The translations under genes were made by a program, and so were the position numbers. The notes under the pieces were generated by a model. The model did no database searches, had not been told where the DNA came from, and saw nothing but the letters and a program-made list of their open reading frames with translations. Shown one piece after another: positions 25,384 to 33,437 of a stretch of 64,000 bases of DNA. Numbering within the stretch: position 1 is the first letter of the stretch; each line of letters begins with the position of its first letter. The stretch covers positions 3,348,001 through 3,412,000 of the forward strand of contig NZ_CP030034.1 in NCBI RefSeq assembly GCF_006874625.1. The letters are read 5' to 3'. Origin of the DNA: Bdellovibrio sp. NC01 (GTDB lineage: Bacteria > Bdellovibrionota > Bdellovibrionia > Bdellovibrionales > Bdellovibrionaceae).

Positions 25384-26118
25384 TTAGAAGCGGAATCCAA
25401 GCTTACCCGCGTAGACGGAATCGACGTACTTATCGATTTCTAACGCCACAAAGAATTTGGAAACGTTGACGTTCACACCTGCGAATGTGTGATTTTCTGA
25501 ACTTGTTTGTGTTTCAGTTTCACCACTTGAAGTGATCCCATTCGTGCCACCGATAAATTTACCGTGAGCATTGATACGACCACCACCAAAGTACAAAGCG
25601 ACGTTGTCAATAGCTACAGTCGCAACCAAATCCCAACCCATTGTTGTGACGTTGATCAGATTCGAAAAGTTCGCGCCACCCGCATACAAATTTGCAGAGA
25701 ATGAAATGGGGAAGAAGCTTGCTTCATAAAAGCCCCAACGAAGTTGACCACCAAACGTTTGCACCTTCTGATCTTGAATCGCCGGAGTAAAATACAACAA
25801 TGTATCGATGTTGTAGTAAAGACCTTTACCAATTGTCAGGGTGTAGTAATTGAATTCGCCGGAATCATTGGTTTGTGTTCCCAAGTTCGAAAGGTCTTCC
25901 AGAGGAATAAACTCTGCTGTCAGCCCTACTTCTACGCCAGTGTAACCACCCAATGGATAAGGGTTCGCAAGAATTTTGGACGCCGAACCTAAACCCAGAA
26001 TTTCCAATGCACGCTTTTGCTCGCTCGTCGAAAGATTGCGAGGCAAATCACTAGCGGCTTGAACGGTAAAACCGACAAACAACAGTGCTGCAAAAATGAA
26101 AGAATGGGCCATTTTCAT
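25384..26118 (-). CDS. Outer-membrane beta-barrel protein of unknown function
   Basis: A 244-residue protein with a signal peptide (VGFTVQAAS) and alternating strands rich in Gly and aromatics (YTGVEVGLTAEFIPL; FGGQLRWGFYEASFFPISFS), ending in Phe (AGKLGFRF), the usual outer-membrane sorting signal. It is the size of an 8-10-strand barrel. I do not recognise the family. The start codon lies in the loop of a 9-bp inverted repeat (26101-26129), which may affect translation. Its 3' end abuts the convergent rfaE2-like gene. Confidence 0.75.
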   Translation of the reverse strand: MKMAHSFIFAALLFVGFTVQAASDLPRNLSTSEQKRALEILGLGSASKILANPYPLGGYTGVEVGLTAEFIPLEDLSNLGTQTNDSGEFNYYTLTIGKGLYYNIDTLLYFTPAIQDQKVQTFGGQLRWGFYEASFFPISFSANLYAGGANFSNLINVTTMGWDLVATVAIDNVALYFGGGRINAHGKFIGGTNGITSSGETETQTSSENHTFAGVNVNVSKFFVALEIDKYVDSVYAGKLGFRF

Positions 26119-26129
26119 GAGCCCATTCT
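26101..26129 (-). other. Hairpin enclosing the start codon of the outer-membrane protein gene
   Basis: AGAATGGGC (26101-26109) and GCCCATTCT (26121-26129) form a perfect 9-bp inverted repeat with an 11-nt loop that contains the ATG (26118-26116). The upstream arm covers the only purine-rich stretch before the start, so it may restrict ribosome access. Confidence 0.45.
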
Positions 26130-26162
26130 CAACGATATTCCTATTAGCTGTCCAGCAGGATC

Positions 26163-27221
26163 TTAGAGTGCTGCGACTACGCTTTGCATTTGGCTAAGAG
26201 CTTGAGATGCGATGTCACCGATCTCGCCACCAGCAGCCCTTAACTGTGTAAGCGCATCAACGTAAGGCTTATAAGTTTCCGCAGTTGGCGTTGAAGTCGA
26301 TACCACATCGCCACGAGTGTTACGTGGGTCAGAGATCGATTTTGTTTGGTAAGCTTTAACAATGACTTGCGAAGCAAGTGTCACAACATCTGTGTCATTG
26401 CTTTTCAATGCGCCAACTAATGCACCCGAAGCATTTTTAGTACCGTAGCTTTGCATATAGCTCATCGCTGTATTTTGATTGGCAGTAGCAAGCAGACTGT
26501 AATTTTCAGCAACAACTGTGAAACCTTGAGTCGTATATACTGGGCTTAAAGCGTACAAGCCAACAGCTTGCGTATCAGATTTAGTGCTTTTCAAAAGACC
26601 GTTAACAATGCTGTAGAAAGAAGCCGCATCCAATTTACCAGCCACGAAAGCCGTTACCATCTTATATGCGTTTTCTTTCGTTGGTTGCGCAGATAACAAA
26701 GCACTCCATTGAGCACCGCTTAAAGTATTCTCATCATTTGCTGGGTCGTTGGCAGCACCTGTGTTTGCAACATTGTTATTTGCAATCGCACCAGCACCCG
26801 CGCCGTCAGCGCCGTTCGCGATATCGCTACCAGTAAGACCGTTGTGCGAGTCCGCACCTACAACTTTAACGTCAACAGAAGGCTTTTTCGCAGCATCCGC
26901 TTTTTTAGCGTCTGCCTTCTTAGCCGCAACTTGTGCAGGAGCCGCTGGTTTTTTAGCGTCTTTTGCATCAGCCGTTTTCTTTTTGTCGTCAGCTTTTTTC
27001 TTATCGAATGGATTTACGTATTTACGATCGATTTCGCGATCTTCTAAACCCAGACCGAACAACGCTGCCAAGAATGATTTTGGACGAGGCATCTCGTAAA
27101 CCAGTTCGGCGTTCGCCAAAACAGCTTGCACAGGAGACTTCATAAGGTATCCAAGTCCGCCAACCAAAACCGCAACAAGGGTAAAGATCGCCATTTCGAA
27201 TTTCTTATCTGTGAAGCTCAT
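26163..27221 (-). CDS. Single-TM protein with Lys/Ala-rich linker and helical repeat domain
   Basis: A 352-residue protein. Residues about 10-30 form one membrane helix (MAIFTLVAVLVGGLGYLM), followed by a charged linker with KKADAKKADAAKKPS, an Asn/Gly-rich spacer and a C-terminal helical domain from about 180 (WSALLSAQPTKENAYKMV; SDTQAVGLYALSPV) that may be HEAT-like. The frame is open from 27269, but the ATG at 27221 has AGGAGG about 6 nt upstream. The likely topology is inner-membrane anchor with a periplasmic domain. A TTGACA sits at 27304-27299 with a poor -10. Function is unknown. Confidence 0.75.
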   Translation of the reverse strand: MSFTDKKFEMAIFTLVAVLVGGLGYLMKSPVQAVLANAELVYEMPRPKSFLAALFGLGLEDREIDRKYVNPFDKKKADDKKKTADAKDAKKPAAPAQVAAKKADAKKADAAKKPSVDVKVVGADSHNGLTGSDIANGADGAGAGAIANNNVANTGAANDPANDENTLSGAQWSALLSAQPTKENAYKMVTAFVAGKLDAASFYSIVNGLLKSTKSDTQAVGLYALSPVYTTQGFTVVAENYSLLATANQNTAMSYMQSYGTKNASGALVGALKSNDTDVVTLASQVIVKAYQTKSISDPRNTRGDVVSTSTPTAETYKPYVDALTQLRAAGGEIGDIASQALSQMQSVVAAL

Positions 27222-27395
27222 GTGAGGCCTCCTGTTCTTAATACTTACTAAGAGCAGTGCCCGTGCCATTTCTTCTTGAATTTACGAGGGTTTAGCCATG
27301 TCAAAGCGAGACTGCGCCATGAAAGCGCCCTTTTCGCGCTCACGGCTGTCTACAGTTCAGTCAAATCTCAAAGTGAGACGATGCTATTAACGAAT

Positions 27396-27776
27396 CTATT
27401 TGCGAGGAGCACCAGGGCAAAATCCCGGGCGAGGACCGATCGAAGGAAACTGGCGACACGTATCGGGACGCTTGTCATACACCGTACACAAACGCGTCAC
27501 CGAATCTAAAAACAAACAGTCGTTATTGGCTTTTTGCTGGAGCATGAAGAACTCCGTCCCCGAACGGTAAGAGACGATGATGCCTTCTTTAATCAGGCGC
27601 TTCGCAAGCTTTTTCACAGAGCCTATGACTTCATCTTCGGAAGCCACACCCAAGCGCACCAGATCGGAAGATTTCACTTCGACCGGCATTGTGCAACAGC
27701 CGCCCCAGCAGCCATTGCACATATCGTTTTTATAGGATTTCCATGTGGAAGGTCTATCTACGTCAGGTCTTTTCAT
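27396..27776 (-). CDS. YkgJ-type cysteine-cluster protein
   Basis: A 126-residue protein with the YkgJ-family Cys pattern: C20, C23, C27, C28 (MCNGCWGGCC), then C87, C97, C107 and C120 (DKRPDTCRQFP). Such proteins bind zinc or iron-sulphur clusters and are mostly uncharacterised. It begins 5 nt after the stop of the polysaccharide deacetylase gene and is the last gene of that minus-strand run. No membrane segment or signal peptide is seen. A role linked to the polysaccharide operon is not evident. Confidence 0.85.
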   Translation of the reverse strand: MKRPDVDRPSTWKSYKNDMCNGCWGGCCTMPVEVKSSDLVRLGVASEDEVIGSVKKLAKRLIKEGIIVSYRSGTEFFMLQQKANNDCLFLDSVTRLCTVYDKRPDTCRQFPSIGPRPGFCPGAPRK

Positions 27777-27781
27777 TCACT

Positions 27782-28921
27782 CTAAGGCAGGTTCTTTTTA
27801 ACCAATTTGCTGTTGTACTTTGCGTTTGGATCCGCAGATTGAAGTTGTACAACAGAATAACCTCGAGTGTAAAGTTCTCGCAAAAGTTGTGGCAGAATTT
27901 CAGCCGTTCTTCTTTGGATATCGTGGAAAAGAATAATTCCGCGACCCTTAGAATCCAACTGAGCCAACGTGTTCTGAAGAAGGTTCTCATTTGTTTGAGC
28001 TTTCCAGTCTTCACTGTCGATGTTCCAGTAAAACTCAGCCGTCGCCGCTTGCTTCAAAACACCACGAAGTTCCGGTGACGCCGCACCGTAAGGGAAACGG
28101 AAGATCGGATCCACGTAACCAAGAACGTCGTAAACCGCTTGGTGACCACCTTTCAATTCAACCATCGCATCGTCGAAGCTGAACTGTTTGCCACCATTCG
28201 CGTGACCGCACTCTTTCAAGTTACCGATGCAGTAGTGATTGATTGTGTGCGAACCAACCATGTGACCGCCAGCCGCAACAAGTTTCGTAATTTCTGGATT
28301 CAAGCGCACAGCTTTACCCAATTCAAAGAAGTGAGCTTTCGCATTCACTTCCTTCAACGCTTGAAGAATCGTTTTTGTGTACTCTGGGCTTGGACCGTCG
28401 TCGAAAGTCAGAATCACTTCTTTCTTTTGTACGTCACCCGTTACCGCCAAATAACCGTTCGAGTAATCGCGTTTTTGCACGTTCACTGGGAATTGGAAGT
28501 TGTTCGAAGTTTGTTTCGGCTTCAACGCGTTCACTTGCACTTGCAATGTCGCGCGCTCTGCTGCGTAGTAACGCTCTAGTTGCGCAAGCAAAGCCTCTTT
28601 ACAAGGTGCCAGCATTTCGCGGTTCGCATCGGATTTGATTTCAATTTCAAATACCGAAAGCGATTGACCATCAAGTCCTTGCAATTCTTGGCAAAGATCT
28701 TTTTTCAGTTCTTCTTTTTTCGCAGGAGCTTGCTGCGCTTCTTCGCGCCAGTCTTGGAATAAAACTTCCGGATGAGCCGGAGAAGATTCCCACTCTGCAA
28801 GTGATTTTGCATTTTGATTATCCTGAACCGATTGTTGAAGCTTCTGGTTCACCTTGTTGCCACAACCGGCTAAGGCTAACGAAGCGATCAGGAATAAGCT
28901 AGAGGCTGTTGTCTTTTTCAT
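27782..28921 (-). CDS. Polysaccharide deacetylase (NodB-type) lipoprotein
   Basis: A 379-residue lipoprotein: the leader ends LALAGC with lipidated C20. A helical, Gln-rich region precedes the NodB homology domain from about residue 165. Motif 1 TFDDGPSPEYT (172-182) supplies the catalytic base and metal Asp; metal histidines are in GSHTINH (H225, H229); RFPYGA (275-280) and DSEDW (302-306) complete the site. It probably removes N-acetyl groups from a surface polysaccharide or peptidoglycan in the periplasm. It follows the Wzz-like gene by 19 nt with AAGGA before the start. Bdellovibrio is known to use peptidoglycan deacetylases, but operon context favours exopolysaccharide. Confidence 0.85.
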   Translation of the reverse strand: MKKTTASSLFLIASLALAGCGNKVNQKLQQSVQDNQNAKSLAEWESSPAHPEVLFQDWREEAQQAPAKKEELKKDLCQELQGLDGQSLSVFEIEIKSDANREMLAPCKEALLAQLERYYAAERATLQVQVNALKPKQTSNNFQFPVNVQKRDYSNGYLAVTGDVQKKEVILTFDDGPSPEYTKTILQALKEVNAKAHFFELGKAVRLNPEITKLVAAGGHMVGSHTINHYCIGNLKECGHANGGKQFSFDDAMVELKGGHQAVYDVLGYVDPIFRFPYGAASPELRGVLKQAATAEFYWNIDSEDWKAQTNENLLQNTLAQLDSKGRGIILFHDIQRRTAEILPQLLRELYTRGYSVVQLQSADPNAKYNSKLVKKNLP

Positions 28922-28940
28922 AAGTGCATCCTTAATGAAA

Positions 28941-30356
28941 TTACTGGGTCATGTCGGACCCTTGACCGACGTTCAAAACATTCCAAGAGTCATCTCTATG
29001 GCCTTCCAATTCAGAAAGGCTTTGTGGCTTCTTCAAGCTAAATTTAATTTTCGAATTCTCGATGATCACGCGCGGATCAACAGAGTGGTTATCGAAAATC
29101 ATCAAGTTGCGCGAAGCCTGCGCTGTTACAACATCTGGATTCCACAAGTAGCGGAAGTAGATGATCAATGAACCGAAAAACTGACTTAACAACACTGACA
29201 ACAAACCCAAAGCCACTAAACCAATTTGTGGCAACGTGTTTTCCCAGCGTGCGTGATCTAAAACTTCAAAACGAGTTCCGATTGAAAGTTTCGCCGCTTC
29301 CAACTTTCCTAAAGCCGCTGATAGTTCTTTGTAGCGGTTGAATTCCAATTCCGATTTCTTACGAAGATCGTCAGCCAATTGCGCTTGATATGGAAGTTCC
29401 TTCGCATCTTTCTTCAAGCGATCAATCGATTGTTGAACCTGTGCAAGCTTGCCTTCGATCAAACTGTTTTCAATCTTCAAAGCTTCGATCTTGCCACCGA
29501 TACCGTACAAAGAACTTTCTTGTTGAGCCGTGCGACCTTTTTGCAAGTACTCAATCATTTTTCTGTTCTCGGCCATTTTCAATTTCAATTCGTTTCCGCG
29601 AACCAAAAGTTCAGACACGTATTCGCCCATTTTATCTTTTGAAGCGAGCGGAAGAATTGATTCATCTTTTGTTTGCGTTTCAGCTAACTGTTTTCCAAGT
29701 TCTGCCAACTTTTCATCAGAAAGTTTTTTTTGCGTGATCATGAACTCTTCAACGCGAGCGATCTCTTCTGATTCACGCTTCTTCAACAAGTCACCGGCCA
29801 ATTCAGTCGCCGTGTTTGCAAGAAACAACGACATCGGACGACTTGGAATTGCCACAGAAAGCTTGATCTCAAAGTCAGAATCTAGAGTTGCCTTTGTCCA
29901 CTTATCAAACTTCTGCAAGATCTCTAGCTTCGTTTCTGGTTTTGTCGCATCAATCTTGTTTAAGTAATCGTTCTTCAATTGCTCGTAACCTTGACGTTCT
30001 TCCATCGTGATTTTAGCGCTGTTGCCACGCTCATCAACTTTTGCAAGAAGAGCTTCAAAGAACTCACGCGTCTTCAAGTACTCGATATGTTTTGAAAGAA
30101 GGCTGCTGCCTTTTTTCGATTCCTGAAGAGATTTTGACAAACCGAAATACTGGCTTGAGAAAGCTTGTAGAGACGAATTCTGAGTATCGTTGAACACCAT
30201 GCTCGTCGTTGCAACGTACGGAATTTTAACAACATAAATAATCGCGCTGATGGAAAAAAGAATGACTGTAAAGACCACAAACATGCGCCAGTGGGACATA
30301 TAAAGCTTAATGATTTCGCCCACTGTGAGTTCTGGTTCGATGTGTTGCTCAGCCAT
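28941..30356 (-). CDS. Wzz/GumC-like polysaccharide co-polymerase
   Basis: A 471-residue inner-membrane protein with the Wzz layout: an N-terminal membrane helix (WRMFVVFTVILFSISAIIYV, about 18-38), a long periplasmic coiled-coil part rich in Lys/Glu/Leu, and a second helix (IGLVALGLLSVLLSQFFGSL) near 375-395. There is no fused tyrosine kinase domain; a short cytoplasmic tail follows. Such proteins set chain length or link polymerisation to export. It lies between the O-antigen ligase/polymerase-like gene and the deacetylase, supporting one polysaccharide pathway. The 101-nt gap upstream holds a small ACAGGC/GCCTGT hairpin. Confidence 0.82.
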   Translation of the reverse strand: MAEQHIEPELTVGEIIKLYMSHWRMFVVFTVILFSISAIIYVVKIPYVATTSMVFNDTQNSSLQAFSSQYFGLSKSLQESKKGSSLLSKHIEYLKTREFFEALLAKVDERGNSAKITMEERQGYEQLKNDYLNKIDATKPETKLEILQKFDKWTKATLDSDFEIKLSVAIPSRPMSLFLANTATELAGDLLKKRESEEIARVEEFMITQKKLSDEKLAELGKQLAETQTKDESILPLASKDKMGEYVSELLVRGNELKLKMAENRKMIEYLQKGRTAQQESSLYGIGGKIEALKIENSLIEGKLAQVQQSIDRLKKDAKELPYQAQLADDLRKKSELEFNRYKELSAALGKLEAAKLSIGTRFEVLDHARWENTLPQIGLVALGLLSVLLSQFFGSLIIYFRYLWNPDVVTAQASRNLMIFDNHSVDPRVIIENSKIKFSLKKPQSLSELEGHRDDSWNVLNVGQGSDMTQ

Positions 30357-30457
30357 ACCTACTCACTTTCTGTGATGATCTGTCTAAGCATTCGTTGTGC
30401 CATTATTTGACAGGCTTGGCCTGTGTTTAATCTGCAATGATGGTTAAGAATTTGAAA

Positions 30458-31750
30458 TTAGTTCTGGGCAGGGCGCGAAACCGTCACCGAGGCTACCGCT
30501 AGTAGACCGAACACCATCCAATACATTCGATCTGCCATGCCGCCAATGGACAAGTGCACGTGGTATATCACCAAAATTGGTATATGCGAGAGGAGGTAAA
30601 TCCCGACTTGGCGCTTAGCTATGTCGAAGGATTTAAGCGACTTAAGGGACCCAATCGTCATAAAGATCAGACACATCACCGCCAAACCCAAGAGCGGCCA
30701 CCCGCCAACAACCCCTGCGGAAACCAAAATATTATGGGGATCTTTCATCGCATTATAATTCGAAACATCGACGTCATTGCCAGCTGCAAACTTCGACATC
30801 ATCCCGTGACCAAGCCATGGCTCTTCCATGAAGATCTCGCTTCCGCGTTGCACTTCCTCCCAACGCGAAGCCACACCGTCTTGCGCTTGGCGCGAGCCCA
30901 AAGAGTTTTCACCCGTCGCAATACCGTGCGCGAATTCGTAAGTCTGCATTCCGAAAAACATCGTGAAAGTCATGATGAAACAAACGGTCGCAAATTTAAA
31001 AATGCGCCCCATATTGGTTTCGGTTTTATGCAAAACCATTGTCAGCACAAATGCGACAATCGCCGCCGCTGCCGAAGAACGCGTACCCGTTAGAATGATC
31101 GCAAGAAAACTTGCGACCAAAACCAACGCATCCCAAATCTTATGTTGCAGTTTTTGATCGGTCAGAATTGTTCCAAGTGAAAAGATGTAAGCAATCGTCG
31201 CGCAACTGACCATGTGAGGAATGTGTTTGAAGACGCCGATGAAACGGCCGCCTTTAAATTCCGCACCACTTGCTATTGGCAATAGCAAAAGCGAAATCAC
31301 AACTAAGGCACCCGTCCATCTTTGGATAAATCTTAGAAAATCCTCGACATTCCATAAACTCGGAATCACTAAACCATAGACGACGATCATGAAAAGTGTC
31401 GCGCCTAAAGCTCCCACCTGCATCAACGGCGATTCATCAAAGTTCACATAGTGAATCTGCAAAAGAGTTTCCACGGTTAAAGTCATCATCAACGCAAAAA
31501 CGAAGAGCTTATAGAAGCCACTGATATGCTGACGATCGCGAACCTTCATCCACAACAAAATCAGCGGCCCACCGAACAACGCACACAACACGACGTTGAC
31601 GTATGGATGCATGCCTTGCTGGAAAATCAGGTAAGGAATTTCACGTGGAATCGGCAAAATAACGCCGAAAGAAACTTTCGATAGGAAAGCCAGCGCCGCG
31701 AGCGCTTTAATCAGAAATAAAATTCTTCCGTCGCGGGCTTTCAAAATCAT
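30458..31750 (-). CDS. O-antigen ligase/polymerase-like membrane protein
   Basis: A 430-residue protein with about 11-12 membrane helices. The large periplasmic loop between late helices has WEEVQRGSEIFMEEPWLGHG followed by DPHNILVSAGVVGGWPLLG, the Wzy_C/O-antigen ligase signature. Members either polymerise repeat units (Wzy) or ligate glycans (WaaL, PglL). Position between an SLBB export protein and a Wzz-like protein favours a polymerase. Its start shares one base with the SLBB gene stop (TAATG), indicating coupling. Confidence 0.82.
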   Translation of the reverse strand: MILKARDGRILFLIKALAALAFLSKVSFGVILPIPREIPYLIFQQGMHPYVNVVLCALFGGPLILLWMKVRDRQHISGFYKLFVFALMMTLTVETLLQIHYVNFDESPLMQVGALGATLFMIVVYGLVIPSLWNVEDFLRFIQRWTGALVVISLLLLPIASGAEFKGGRFIGVFKHIPHMVSCATIAYIFSLGTILTDQKLQHKIWDALVLVASFLAIILTGTRSSAAAAIVAFVLTMVLHKTETNMGRIFKFATVCFIMTFTMFFGMQTYEFAHGIATGENSLGSRQAQDGVASRWEEVQRGSEIFMEEPWLGHGMMSKFAAGNDVDVSNYNAMKDPHNILVSAGVVGGWPLLGLAVMCLIFMTIGSLKSLKSFDIAKRQVGIYLLSHIPILVIYHVHLSIGGMADRMYWMVFGLLAVASVTVSRPAQN

Positions 31751-32301
31751 TATTTATGATCCGAGTTTTTTTGAATCAAAAGGCCTGTCAAAACAATCCC
31801 AGCCACCAAAGAAATCATTGTCACGTTGCGAGTCGTTTCGCTGCTGACCCACGTTGACTTCTGTGGCACGTAAACGAAATCATCTTGCGCCAATTTTAAA
31901 TCACGAGCACCGCCGTACTTAATAATTTTTTCGGCATCAACTTCGTAAGCGCCTTTGTATTCATTCACCGCTTTTGAATTCACACTACCCCAAGATTTTT
32001 GATCTTGCTTGCGAACAAGAACTTCACTGACGTCACCGACTTGTGAAGAACCACCTGCAAGAGTGATCAACTTCAACAAATCTGTATTCGCAGGCACATA
32101 GTAAATACCTGGCTTATTCACAGCGCCCATCAGTTGCACACTGATCAAAGATTCTTTTGGTGAAGAGCGAAAGATATATTCCGACGCTTGCTGTGGAGGT
32201 TTGATATCACTGAGCAACCCGTCCTCAGCGTGTGCGTATTGCACTGAAGTAATCATAATAATCGAAGCCATCAAAAGGCGGATGCTTTTCTGCATAGTCA
32301 T
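31750..32301 (-). CDS. SLBB-domain polysaccharide export-like protein, lacking the usual N-terminal export domain
   Basis: A 183-residue secreted protein: signal peptide to about AHAED, an SLBB domain (LMGAVNKPGIYYVPANTDLL to QDDFVYVPQKS, about 54-148) and a C-terminal membrane helix (VTMISLVAGIVLTGLLIQK). Wza/EpsA-type exporters normally have a Poly_export domain before SLBB and form an outer-membrane channel; here it is missing, and the C-terminal helix suggests inner-membrane anchoring. GGAGGA precedes the ATG. It is the first gene of the polysaccharide operon, with a promoter at 32357-32329. Confidence 0.78.
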   Translation of the reverse strand: MTMQKSIRLLMASIIMITSVQYAHAEDGLLSDIKPPQQASEYIFRSSPKESLISVQLMGAVNKPGIYYVPANTDLLKLITLAGGSSQVGDVSEVLVRKQDQKSWGSVNSKAVNEYKGAYEVDAEKIIKYGGARDLKLAQDDFVYVPQKSTWVSSETTRNVTMISLVAGIVLTGLLIQKNSDHK

Positions 32302-32328
32302 ACCTACAATTCCTCCTACACTACTGGA

Positions 32329-32357
32329 CCTACATCGGGAACCCCGACCTCTGTCAA
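32329..32357 (-). promoter_or_regulatory. Probable promoter of the polysaccharide operon
   Basis: On the minus strand TTGACA (32357-32352, perfect -35), 17 nt, TGTAGG (32334-32329, weak -10), about 28 nt before the SLBB start. The divergent coiled-coil gene starts just on the other side. Confidence 0.45.
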
Positions 32358-32402
32358 TATTTTTCCATGACTTGACTTCGGTCTGTGCATAACAATTATG
32401 AA

Positions 32403-33398
32403 ATGATGACGACGTCAGAAGTCCCAGAGCACGAAAAGTTATTTAACGAAATCTGCAACAAGCTCAATGAGCTGAGTACCGGACCTGTGGAGGAAGATCA
32501 ACCTCCACAACCTAAGTATGAGCAAATGCAAGTGCAGATGAAGAAATTCCACTCCGACCTTAAAGGTTCGCAAGAAGAACTGCGCGAGAAAATCAAAACT
32601 CTCGAGAATGTTTCTTACGGTCCTGCAACGTTGGATGCGCAGATGCAACAACTCGCTGATCAACTCAGTGCAGAACGTGCGAACAACGCAAAGCTCAGTG
32701 CCGATCTAGCAAAATCGCTAGAGTTGAGTTTGCAACTTCAACTTGAAATTCAAGGTTTGAAAGCGCGCGCGATGCAAATGCAAAGCGAAGAGAAAAAATA
32801 TTCTCAAGCGCTCTTCGATAAAACGCGCATCTTGCAACGCGACCTCGACCTCAACCAAGCGTTGAAAGAAGAAACAGCAATGGAACTTGCGAAAGCCAAA
32901 TCGGCTTTCGCTAAGGAACAAGAGTTGTGGGAAGAAAAACAAGAGCAACTTGAAGCTGAAATTCAAACTCTGAAAACTGATAAGCACGAACTTGAGCAAA
33001 CAGTGGAAGAGATGCAAGCGGCCTTGAATCAACGTGACGAAAAGATCGAATCTTTGAATCAAGAGATCGAAAAAATCTCGGCGTCATTCAACGAAGTCGA
33101 GTCTTCAGCTTCACAACAAAATGACGTGCTTCAAAACTTGATGAAAGTCGCTGAAGGCAAAATCATCGAGATGAAAATCGCTCTTGATAAGAAATCGTTG
33201 GAAGCCCAGGACTACTACAGCCATCTTCAACAATCTCTGACTCAAACAGGCATTATGAAACAAGAAAATGCAGCTTTGAAAGAGTACGTTGCGAAATTGA
33301 ACTACTACCATCAGCAGGCGCAACAAGCGCAAATGGCCGTGGCTCAAATGGCGCAAGTCGCTCACCAGCAAGTCCAGACCCAGACTCCGCAAACTTAA
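32403..33398 (+). CDS. Long coiled-coil protein of unknown function
   Basis: A 331-residue soluble protein that is almost wholly heptad-rich from about residue 40 to 290 (LADQLSAERANNAKLSADL; QKQEQLEAEIQTLKTDKHE-type segments), with a Gln/Met/Ala-rich tail (QQAQMAVAQMAQVAHQQ). It has no signal peptide, membrane helix or enzymatic motif. The frame is open from a GTG at 32385, but no Shine-Dalgarno fits any start. TTGACT (32372-32377), 16 nt and AATTAT (32394-32399) place transcription near the tandem ATGs at 32403/32406, so a leaderless message is likely. It may be a structural or cytoskeletal element; this is a guess. Confidence 0.7.
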   Translation: MMTTSEVPEHEKLFNEICNKLNELSTGPVEEDQPPQPKYEQMQVQMKKFHSDLKGSQEELREKIKTLENVSYGPATLDAQMQQLADQLSAERANNAKLSADLAKSLELSLQLQLEIQGLKARAMQMQSEEKKYSQALFDKTRILQRDLDLNQALKEETAMELAKAKSAFAKEQELWEEKQEQLEAEIQTLKTDKHELEQTVEEMQAALNQRDEKIESLNQEIEKISASFNEVESSASQQNDVLQNLMKVAEGKIIEMKIALDKKSLEAQDYYSHLQQSLTQTGIMKQENAALKEYVAKLNYYHQQAQQAQMAVAQMAQVAHQQVQTQTPQT

Positions 33399-33400
33399 CC

Positions 33401-33437
33401 TTGTTCTCCTCTATTTTGGACACCTAAAATAGAGGAG
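33401..33437 (+). promoter_or_regulatory. Promoter overlapped by a perfect 12-bp palindrome, abutting the ATG at 33438
   Basis: TTGTTC (33401-33406), 18 nt, TAAAAT (33425-33430), then 7 nt to ATG. CTCCTCTATTTT (33406-33417) and AAAATAGAGGAG (33426-33437) are perfect inverted repeats with an 8-nt spacer, covering spacer, -10 and the bases up to the start codon. The element could be an operator, or an RNA hairpin ending the upstream gene. Confidence 0.55.

Noticed and set aside
30396-30425. ACAGGC/GCCTGT hairpin between the O-antigen-like and Wzz-like genes as a terminator
   Set aside because: Six base pairs, three-base loop and no T tract; both genes belong to the same pathway, so termination there is not supported.
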